Assembly (NCBI GenBank): GCA_024760905.1
Contig: CM045731.1
Location: forward strand, 50,708,501-50,772,500
Length of the DNA: 64,000 nt
Direction: 5' to 3'
Origin: Plotosus lineatus
Lineage: Eukaryota; Chordata; Actinopteri; Siluriformes; Plotosidae
Shown here: one piece after another, positions 55,738 to 64,000 of the stretch
How the letters are laid out: every line of letters begins with the position of its first letter
Numbering within the stretch: the first letter of the stretch is position 1
Made by a program: the position numbers and the translations under genes
Notes under the pieces: model-generated
What the model was told of the DNA's origin: nothing
Database searches by the model: none
What the model saw: only the letters and a program-made list of their open reading frames with translations

Positions 55738-58561
55738 GTTATTTACTTAAAATTAAAAAATAGATAATTTCCCATAAATTTAACAATATGCATTAAGAAA
55801 ATACAAGTAAAAAAATATTGGTTATGCCTGATGTTCACTTGAACATAGAAACCTGATAGGCTGTTAGAATTTATGACACAGTGCAGTACTTTTTTGTGTG
55901 TCACCTTTGTTGTTTTTTTTTAACGCTCATGTCCCGAAGGAGTTTAGGAAGGTGTGACACTGATATCACTTCGTGAGTATTATTTACCTTTTCCACCTCA
56001 TCACAGCCGGAGCTTATCCCAGTTAGCATGAAAACATTACACAAACATGTTTTTAGGAAAATCCGTAATGTATAAGAAGATCCCTACCCAAGTAGACACT
56101 GCCGTTGGTGTTTACCATGACACTCCTGCCGGGGGACTGTCCCCGCTGAGTCGTCCTGTCATCGACCTGGATGTAGCCCTGCTTTCCTGTCCTGCTCACA
56201 ACAAAACACATCCATTGACTCATCCATATATTCATTCAGCTTTACCTGCTATTGCATCAAATCAATAAATAAAACCTTCTGCACAGGTTTTAACCTCAAC
56301 CTGAGAACACTAGACCTCCCCCCACTTTCTTCCTAATTTATTCATATCCAATTCCCACCCATCAGGTATTGCCGTCCCTTTCACACGACCACCACTGACC
56401 CGGGAGGGGGAAAAAGTATGCACATGACCCCTCTGTGACATGCAACGCTAGCCCCCTGTCTCTTTTCAAACTGCAGTGCACGAGTATTTTTGGGGGCGGG
56501 CTAACACTCAGAGAGAAAACGCTATCCATCCTGGAGTACAAATGAGCTCACAGACGCCCATGATTGGCTGGCGATCGCTATGAGTGACAGGTAAATGAGC
56601 GTATACCATCCCTGCCTCCCATGAGAGCTCGACCATGGATTCCCGGTCACGGAATGGTGCATCACTTATCCGGATTCGAACTTTCGATCTCTGGGTTAAT
56701 AGTCACGTACTCAGGAGCAGAACAATAGGTTTTATTAATATTTCAGAATTCACGTTCCTTCCCTTTCTAATAGATGATGTTGTACTCTATAAGAATTTAC
56801 ATTATACAGAATGTGCTGCCATTAAAAAGCGAGTTAAAACCACCTAAATTTCAGATATTCACTTTTAGCTGTAATGCAAAATGTAGAATTTAGCATGTTC
56901 GCCTTACAGCAATAAGGTCGTAGGCTCGATTCCCATGCTCTCATAGGCCACATAAAAAATGAGTTGGCGAGCTAGATTTCACCTGCAGACCTCAGGTTTG
57001 GCACCTGTGAAATAAATGAATAAATATAGAGAGTAAAAGGTACCTGACTGCAGTGATTTTGTGCCAGTGTCCATCATTAATGCGTTCCTTTGAGATAAGC
57101 TTTGCCTCTCCACTGCCCAGCTGATAACTTTGGGACAAAAAAACAGTGTCTGAATATCAGTGATTATGTCATGACAGTGACACCTTCTAAGAAATAGGAA
57201 GTATTTGACAGAATATGAACACAGTAACACCTGCTACATTCTTTTTATTTTTCAAAGCTCATATCCCAGAGGTGTCCATGAAGGTGCTGCACTGATCCCA
57301 CGAACTAGTGGCTCATTACAAACGCAGCTTATCCTGGTAAGTGTGAAGCGATTAGGAGTTCTATTCCTCCTGGATGGGATATTAGTTAAACTGTTGCCTG
57401 ATTTTATTACTGCTGGGTGGACAGAGGCACATTTGAAGTTTCTCGATCCTGCACCTAACACCACTCTCACTACACCATCGACCCCAACTGTTAATACTAG
57501 CTGTGATAGAGAGGAGTCCATGGGTGCTGTGTATGGAAATGTGCCGTTACAGACCAGTTGGGTGGTCATAATGTTATGGCTGTTCACTGTACACCAAGCT
57601 ATATAATAACAAAGAAAGAACATTAAGCAATATTAAATTATATTTCAGTTTGTGTACTTTATAGTATTCATGGTATACATGCTGGGGAGTGTTTTCTGAC
57701 CAATCAGAAGAAAGAACTCAATGTGATAAGTGTCATCTTCAACACAACTAACAAACAATTCAGTGACTCACCTAAACACTAGATGTCCATTTTGTAAACC
57801 AAGGCTGATGAAATCTTTGCCCTTCCCATGGTCTCCTGATTCCTGGAAAGAAGGTTGCAGTAAAGAATTATATATTTTTTCTTCTGACTCCCACTGGGAC
57901 ACAGGTCGCACCAGCGCCTTGTTTACACTTCAATTTCGCGCCACCTAGTCATGATTCTATCGCCCAAGATGCATTTTAAAGCCAAGTGTAAGCAAGGTTA
58001 GGATCACTCTTAATGATTCACATCATGTTACTGATCATTACAAGAGGACGCACACAAGATATCAATTGGGACTCCTATGGCTATTTCCAGTGGGTTTCCG
58101 CTATGTTGGAGTGGAATAATATTTAAGGCACACTGTGCATTATTTAGTGGGATACAGTGGGATCTAGTGGTGAGGTTTAAAATTGCAACCAATAAAATTT
58201 CATTCCAGATGCCACCTTTTCATAGAATGTGTGGTTCAATGCAAATGAGAAAACTTAGCGGTGTAAGATAACCGCCTCCATGAGAGGGGACCTGCTTCCC
58301 ATGTATATATAATCATATCATATGTAAACAGAATAATGGAAACGTATTGGTTTTTGCTATGCTTCATTTCTGCTCATTGATCCTCCAAAATGTTACATAC
58401 TGTACCTTTAATTTGGTATATAAATGTGGCAGGAGTTTCTTATATTGCCATGGGTTTCCCAAGTGGATGCTTGGATTTGAATATAACTATCAGCATGATT
58501 ATTAATAGATATCTTAAATTTACAATAGTGTATTAATGCACTAGCATTTATAAATAAAACC

Positions 58562-58605
<44 letters not shown>

Positions 58606-58991
58606 CTTTTAAAACCAGGAATGACATTAAAATAAAACATTTTTAAAATCATGCAGATAACTGTGGAAATACTACATTTTCTTTTTTTAAATATTCTTAG
58701 AAAATACACATGCATGCAAAAGCCATGCAATAATTCATTACATAGGAAATAAAATAAAGCCTGAGTGTTTTGCATTTGTGACATACACTGAACAAATGGA
58801 AACTGTTAAAAATAAAAAATGAAAAACCTAGCATAGGCTAGGCATCTGTAACCTAATGGTTATAGAAGTGATTTTGGGATTGAAAGACCACTATTCCTGA
58901 CTGTGACGATGGGGAGTGAGCAGTAAGTGAAAGGTACCTAACCCCCAAGTGCTCTCCCGGCATCCGCAAAGTGTGTGGTTGCCCACTGCTC

Positions 58992-59069
<78 letters not shown>

Positions 59070-60541
59070 CGTTCACTTTGGATGAGGTAAATGCAGAGCA
59101 AACAATTTCCCTTATGGGATTAATACAGTACAGTGGTACCTTGACTTGTGAATTTAATCTGTTCCGAGGGCAAGCTCGTAAGCCAAAATGTTCATTAGAT
59201 AAAACAAATTTTCCCATAGGAAATAACAGAAAACCAATTAATCCATTCGAACCCTCTCCCAAACTCATATAACCCAACACAAACACATATATTTCACCTA
59301 ATATATTAAACATGTAAAAACAAGAAATATTTCATAATACTCATACATGTACAATAACAATAATCATTCATAATAAATAAGAAAACAAGAATAAACAATA
59401 AGTCATCTAACCCTTCCGATCATCAACTGCAGCAAAGATGTCATGTGCACCAGCATGTGGTGGTGTATAACAGAGGACGAGGAGAATTTTGTGCATGTGC
59501 ACACTATACAAATGCCAGTGAGGAAAGGCTCGTGGTGAGCTCCCACAAGGCGTTCTCGAAGGGCTTATTGTTAGCCGGGGTGTGGCTAGCATTTAGCTAC
59601 CATAGCATATTAGCTCAGGATAGGAGTTGAGCGGTCATAGACGAACATCGTGCAAAACATGAACAAATAAAACAAATTAAACGAACAAAGAAACAATTTG
59701 ACTCTGAGAACTCCGTGACGTCGCCCTCTAGGCAGCGCCATCTTGGAGACGTCACATTCAATGTAAAAGGACATGAAGCGTAATAAAGTTTATCCTTTTG
59801 GTATTGTTTGTTAAACATGCTACAGAACATAAAATCTCACGCACAAACATTCTAAACATCAACTTAAATACTGTACTGAAGTAATAATTGAAAAAGACTT
59901 TAATAGTGGAGTGTTGTACAACAGTTCAGATGATTATTCCTCTTCAGGCACTTCAGAGGAAACTGTCATTTCTTCAGAAAAAAGGACTGCTTTTGAGTGG
60001 CATCATACAGCTTAACTGCTAATTAAAGCACACTAAAAAAAGAGGCTCATTGATAACTTGTGCGCGAATGAGGGAAAAGGGGTGTTACATCATCTCAACC
60101 AATCATCAGAAAGAAGGACAGTCATTGGCTGAATTTGAATGAAGTGATAGTTGCCCTGCAGCCCATGAATATGCAAACCGTGAGTGCAAAACCTGCGAAT
60201 AGTCAAGGGCCCACTGTATCTCAAAAAAAAATAAAATAAAATAAATAAATAAAACAATAGGACATGTAATACATAACTGGGAATGTGTCTAAATATATAC
60301 CAAGTTCGATCAAATATTACTAATATATGTGATTAGTTTGTTTTTGATTTGTAAACATGCAAATTCCTTTATTATGGCATATGTAGGAAGCATCAGGAAT
60401 AACGTACTTGTTTGTGAGTCTGCTTATGAAGAGCCGACACCTTGTTGCGAGCGTGCAACTTGTGCAGGCTCAGAGCGGCTGCAGACTCCTGAGAAGAACG
60501 TCCGGGGTGAGTTAGTACAGCAAGGTAACATGCAGTGGATT

Positions 60542-60610
<69 letters not shown>

Positions 60611-62587
60611 CTGTGTTGATCAGTTTAGTTTAAGTTTGTCATGGCCTTTGTTATAAATCACAGAAATGCAGAAGTTAGGGTGAGTAGGAAAAGCTAACGG
60701 CTCAGCTTGTCAACATGCTGTTAAAATATAGGTGCCGGTTATAAAAAGTCTATAAATATTTTCATGTAATACAAGTATCTTTAATATAAGTAGCTTTGTG
60801 AGAGATAATTAACAAATCCTGACAATCATCATAAATAGTTAAGAAATTTAACATTTCTTTAAATCCTATAATATAATACAAGACATCTCAGATCTGGATT
60901 TAAAATTGATTCCTGTACAGGAGAATGCTCAGAAATAATTACATTTCTGTGCATATCAATTTTTTTCAATTATTAAAATGGAATTTTCTACAACATTATA
61001 AATTAAATTTTTTCTGATTTTACTTCTGTAGAAGCTTGTTTTCAGTTACGTATGCCAGTTTGTAAGTTTGTCTGTGTGCAATATACCTCGAAATACTATC
61101 AACAGACTTTGATGAAATTTCTTTCTCGAGTTGGGTGTGGAACGAGAAACAAACCATTTGATTTTGGAAGTAATTCTTACATGGAATCATGTAAAAAAAA
61201 AAGAAAGAAAGAAAGAAAGAAAGAAAGAAAAAAAGAAAGAAAGAAAGAAAAATATTTCAAATGTTTTTACATGGGGCAAAATGTTAATCAGATGCTCACT
61301 AGGGGGAAACATTTCATTATAATTTAGCATTGCTGTTGTATTAGCTGACACTAAACAAAGCTGGGGTACATAACAAGGCCAAAACACCTACAACTATTCA
61401 CACAAACCAAAAGCAATTTGGAACAGCCAATGAGCCTAATGTGCACTTCTTTGGACTGTCAGGAAACCTATGTATGCACATGGAGAATTCCAGACAAAAA
61501 CGTTTGGGCACTATTATGCCCATGCTGCTCAACAATCAAATTCAGAGTTTTAAATTGAATGGTAAATGTTATGCCACTATGCCACCCTCATTTGAACTCG
61601 CGCTTCTCAAAAATTCATTCATTCATTTATTTTCTGAACCACTTAATCCTGATTAGGGTTGCAGGAAGGCTGTTGACCATCTCAGCCAGATCTGGGCAAA
61701 GGCATGGCTCTTTAACCACAGACAGCGAGAGACATGGCTGGCCTTTTGATAACCTAATTTGCTGCACTGGGATGACATCATGGCTTAAAACCCCGACCAT
61801 CAGACCAGTGAGCCAGCACCCTACCACAAGGCTGCCACTGCCCGCATCTAAAAAATAAATAAATAAATAATAATAATAATCTTTAATGAAATTTCAGATT
61901 TTGACCAGGTTATCATTGATGAAGATGCATATAAGCATTAAATTGTATAGCTGACGATGCAAGGATCAGGCTCTCAAGTTTTAAAACTTAGGCATTTCAA
62001 GTTCACATTAGTAATAACATCGTAAAACTCAAAAGTTCTTGCACTGCTTTGTTGTCATTTTGCTGTTTTGTGAGCATCACCTTTTATGGAGGGACAAAAT
62101 TGAGGAAATGAGTGGTCCAGAATGTTTTCTTTAATTAAAGAAACACCATGTAAATACAAGATTGACAAATAAGTATATTCATATAAGGAATTATTTATAA
62201 TTAGTTTGACTGGCCTTACCTTTGCCTTTATACCAAACTTTTAAATTTTTTAATTTGGGGAAGTATGAAGTTCTGAGGAACACTTTTGTATAGTTATTGA
62301 TTGCATGTGTACTCTATGTGTTGTGAGATATGTTTGAGAACCTACCACCCCCTGCCACAGAATGAGACCGTCTCCAGATAGCGTCTTTATCTCCAGCGCG
62401 ATGGTTTCGGGTGACTCAGGAGCACTAAAATAAAATAAATAAATAGAAATCTTTTAAAAACAAAGACAGGTTCAGCTGTAATTCTCGCTACACAAACTGG
62501 TGTCTCCTGACCTGCGTGGGAACATGAGTTTGGGAAGGCTGAGGTAGCCATCATCATGGAAATATGCAGCGTATTGTATCGGGGAAT
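55504..62587 (-). CDS. hspg2: Perlecan C-terminal LG3 module (last six exons, gene continues beyond the window)
   Basis: Exons 62512-62587, 62346-62424, 57772-57842, 57044-57127, 56088-56191 and 55504-55676 join in phase on the minus strand. They give a laminin-G domain of 195 residues ending in RRCSS and TAG. From memory, the order of landmarks matches human perlecan LG3 almost block by block: AYFHDDG, LWQGV, GKGKDFISLGLQ, YQLGSGEAKL, SPGR, NTNGSVYLGG, SSGITGC, ARPG. Perlecan is a secreted heparan-sulfate proteoglycan of basement membranes. LG3 is the C-terminal part of endorepellin. The LG3 calcium ligands known in human (Asp at LG3 position 62, Asn at 131) are present, as are the disulfide cysteines (159 and 193). 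The upstream exons (LG1, LG2, EGF repeats, Ig repeats) lie beyond 64000. Confidence 0.93.
55692..55735. repeat. (AC)n array next to the last hspg2 splice acceptor
   Basis: On the minus strand this is (TG)n. It is separated from the acceptor AG by about 15 bases. Confidence 0.95.
55924..56040 (-). mobile_element. SINE family B fragment
   Basis: cgctcatgtcccgaaggagt and ggagcttatcccagttagca. In the last hspg2 intron. Confidence 0.5.
56088..56191 (-). CDS. hspg2: hspg2 exon: LG3 second half
   Basis: 104 nt. The acceptor is GTGAGCAG|G and the donor is TTGG|GTAGGG. It encodes TGKQGYIQVDD and then SPGRSVMVNTNGSVYL. The Asn after SVMV is the second LG3 calcium ligand. Confidence 0.92.
56320..56712 (-). 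mobile_element. tRNA-derived SINE, family C
   Basis: Full-length relative of 16055-16440 (tacaaatgagctcacagacg shared). B box-like region near 56665-56680 on the minus strand. Confidence 0.65.
57044..57127 (-). CDS. hspg2: hspg2 exon: LG3 core strands
   Basis: 84 nt. The acceptor is GTCCCAAAG|T and the donor is AG|GTACCT. It encodes YQLGSGEAKLISKERINDG followed by HWHKITAV. The split codon at its start is AGT (Ser), where I recall Arg in mammals, a conservative-position change. Confidence 0.9.
57256..57490 (-). mobile_element. SINE family B copy
   Basis: ctggatgggatattagttaa and ctgctgggtggacagaggca blocks. Within an hspg2 intron. Confidence 0.6.
57772..57842 (-). CDS. hspg2: hspg2 exon: calcium-ligand loop of LG3
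   Basis: 71 nt. The acceptor is TTCTTTCCAG|GAA and the donor is AG|GTGAGT. It encodes ESGDHGKGKDFISLGLQ and onward. The Asp in KDF is the conserved calcium ligand. The intron upstream is 4.5 kb and repeat-rich. Confidence 0.92.
57850..58560. other. hspg2 intron, no feature recognised
   Basis: AT-rich with no repeat family recognised. Confidence 0.45.
58564..58602. repeat. (GT)n array
   Basis: Simple repeat. Confidence 0.95.
58996..59067. repeat. (GT)n array
   Basis: Simple repeat, 70 bp upstream of a Tigger terminus. Confidence 0.95.
59131..59240 (+). mobile_element. Tigger-like left terminus
   Basis: cagtggtaccttgacttgtg after TA, with the typical ttcccataggaaataacaga region. The partner end is unclear. 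Confidence 0.6.
59890..60216 (-). mobile_element. Tigger-like terminus of the 3351 family
   Basis: Ends agtcaagggcccactg plus TA. The preceding bases (cgcgaatgagggaaaa, catcatctcaaccaatca) are the inverse of 3440-3500. Confidence 0.65.
60545..60608. repeat. (CA)n array
   Basis: Simple repeat. Confidence 0.95.
60615..61185. other. hspg2 intron, no feature recognised
   Basis: AT-rich, nothing recognised. Confidence 0.4.
61190..61251. repeat. (GAAA)n tetranucleotide array
   Basis: Simple repeat producing KKERKK frames that are not real genes. Confidence 0.95.
61333..61560 (-). mobile_element. Family D repeat fragment
   Basis: acaaagctggggtacataac and the tttggaacagccaatgagcc block. Confidence 0.5.
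61615..61842 (-). mobile_element. SINE family A, tail type 1, internally deleted
   Basis: aaccacttaatcctgattag tail joined to the gagagacatggctggcc body and a tRNA-like head near 61840. Confidence 0.65.
61850..62340. other. hspg2 intron, no feature recognised
   Basis: Short (AATA)n at 61850-61880, otherwise unremarkable. Confidence 0.4.
62346..62424 (-). CDS. hspg2: hspg2 exon: LG3 strands up to LWQGV
   Basis: 79 nt. The acceptor is ATTTTAG|T and the donor is GTG|GTAGGT. It encodes APESPETIALEIKT followed by GLILWQGV. It completes Ser with AG from the preceding exon and ends in phase 0. Confidence 0.92.
62512..62587 (-). CDS. hspg2: hspg2 exon: start of LG3
   Basis: 76 nt. The acceptor is TGTGTTGCAG|AT and the donor is CAG|GTCAGG. 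It encodes SPIQYAAYFHDDGYLSLPK and onward. Its first two bases complete a codon most likely to be Asp, the residue at which BMP-1/Tolloid proteases release LG3 in mammals. Confidence 0.9.
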
Positions 62588-62599
62588 CTGCAACACAAA

Positions 62600-63340
62600 C
62601 ACATGGTTTAGGATACAAAAAGCGCATGAGGGCACCAAGCTACACATCAGCTGCGCTGCCACCCTGTGGATGTAAAACAGAATTGTAAACGCACAATACA
62701 AAAAAGGGTAAACATAGGGTTAAAATCAAGAGAAAGGCAATTTAGTGATCTGTATGTGTAATAAATACCACTGATGGATGAGTTAATTTATGTGCAATAA
62801 GGTGAAATATGAATCATTCCTTATATTTCTCCCTGTAAACCCCCTTCATACTAATCAAAAATAAATTATAATCAAGAAATAATTCTCGACATTATAAACA
62901 AGATAGAAAATACCTTATAATAATATCTTGTTTATCCAAAATAAAGTAAATGAACACTTCATTTCACTCTTTTGTTTTATGTTTTTTTTAATAAAGAAAT
63001 TAATTCTTATCTACCTTGTCATCATATTTCATGAATAAAAATGTAAAAACTGAAATGTCATGTCTGCTCGTCTTTAAAAATCTGGAGATTTCATGTTTTA
63101 TGACATTTTTTACACTCAACTTCTTTCATCCATAAATCCAAAATGATACAGGACATCAATTCAAGATGTCAGAATGTACAAATGTCCATGAAACATTATT
63201 CTATTTACGCCCACTGGATATGAGAAAAAAGGGAAATCTGATTGGCTCCTTTACTACTACAGGCATGGGAACAGGTGAAAAAAACAAAACAAAACAGGGG
63301 GCCCTGAAAGGCATTTAAAGCATTTGCATCATTTAAGGAG
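62600..63340. other. hspg2 intron upstream of the LG3 exons, no feature recognised
   Basis: No further perlecan exon (no Cys-rich EGF or LG pattern) found by eye on the minus strand. Confidence 0.4.
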
Positions 63341-63344
63341 TCAT

Positions 63345-63350
63345 TCTCTC

Positions 63351-63441
<91 letters not shown>
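63345..63441. repeat. (CT)n(TA)n microsatellite
   Basis: CT run followed by a TA run that merges into a Tigger terminus. Confidence 0.95.
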
Positions 63442-63445
<4 letters not shown>

Positions 63446-63950
63446 TAAAACCTCCGCTGACGAACGCTTAAGCTCACGAACTTTTCGCCTCAAGAACATT
63501 AAATTTGCGAGCATATAGTCTCTGCTGACGAACTAGTTTTCAGCGGACGAATCAAACCACGCGGTCGAACAGCGCCACGGTGGCAGCCACGAGAAGCTGA
63601 TGCACGCTCACGGCGTCACAGTTCGTCACCCCCTTTCTTTGAATGCGGAAGTGGTTTGTGTTTGCTAGACATTTTGGACCATATTGAGTGTACTTTTGCT
63701 ATTATGGGACCGAAAAAGACCCCACCACAGGCGGAGATCATTGAAAAACACGAACGAGGTGTGCGTTTGTGTGACTCAGCGTCCCAGTACCAGTACGCTA
63801 AGTCTACCATTGCTCCCATCCTTAAGAACAAGGAAGCTATGAAGGGTGCGTGTGTGGCTAAGGGTGTTTCCAAACAGTAGGCGTTTCCAAACTCTCCTTC
63901 CAAACAGTAAGTCCCTCCCTCTCTCCTCCTCCCACTCCATTCCATCAAGC
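63442..63950 (+). mobile_element. Tigger/pogo left end with transposase N-terminal frame
   Basis: Terminus cagtaaaacctccgctgacg. ATG at 63702 starts MGPKKTPPQAEIIEKHERG, then LCDSASQYQYAKSTI and ILKNKEAMKG, a CENP-B-like helix-turn-helix. It stops at 63880 (VSKQ), with a partial duplication of ccaaacagta just after. The element may run past the window. Confidence 0.75.
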
Positions 63951-64000
63951 CATCAACTACCATCACAAAGGTAAATAAAACGACTTTATTATACAGTACA

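Overview
This is a vertebrate genomic window, almost certainly from a ray-finned (teleost-type) fish. It is AT-rich and intron-rich. It carries fish-typical mobile elements: Tc1 elements, pogo/Tigger elements, RTE-type LINEs, a Rex3 LINE, tRNA-derived SINEs, and long (TA)n and (CA)n arrays. No prokaryotic features are present. I give no species.

Two host genes can be reconstructed, both on the minus strand, by matching splice sites and reading-frame phase by eye. (1) A complete six-coding-exon gene runs from 35573 down to 2570. It encodes a 241-residue multi-pass membrane protein with a full CDP-alcohol phosphatidyltransferase signature, which I identify as a TMEM269-like protein. It sits in 33 kb of mostly transposon sequence, and one of its introns uses a GC-AG donor. 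(2) The last six exons of perlecan (hspg2) run from 62587 down to 55504. They encode the C-terminal LG3 module of endorepellin. The part inside the window starts at the Asp residue that begins LG3 in mammals.

Layout: 0-2.6 kb, 3' flank of tmem269 with a Tigger-type MITE end and a near-perfect 230-bp palindrome. 2.6-18.9 kb, tmem269 intron 5, holding Tc1 copies, a decayed LINE, a full-length RTE LINE with a 17-bp target duplication, MITEs and SINEs. 18.9-23.6 kb, tmem269 coding exons 2-5 with a third Tc1 copy between exons 3 and 4. 23.6-35.6 kb, tmem269 intron 1, with a nested Tigger/foldback/Tc1 complex at 29.0-32.35 kb. 35.6-39.9 kb, tmem269 coding exon 1 and, further up, a THAP-domain fragment and a candidate promoter. 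40-53 kb, intergenic repeat-rich DNA: a Rex3 copy that lost its 3' end, a chimeric pile of three LINEs, and a second full-length RTE LINE with an 18-bp target duplication. 54-62.6 kb, hspg2 3' end. 63.4 kb to the end, a Tigger N-terminal fragment.

The two host genes have no evident shared pathway. One is probably an internal-membrane lipid-metabolism-type protein of unknown substrate. The other is a secreted basement-membrane proteoglycan. The mobile elements form a linked system: the SINEs share their 3' tail with the RTE LINEs that presumably mobilise them, and Tc1 and Tigger ends repeatedly abut (TA)n arrays. I found no clear new gene system. The most notable signals are the reconstructed tmem269 gene with its GC-AG intron, the (TG)n tract at the last hspg2 splice acceptor, and the two-tailed SINE family.
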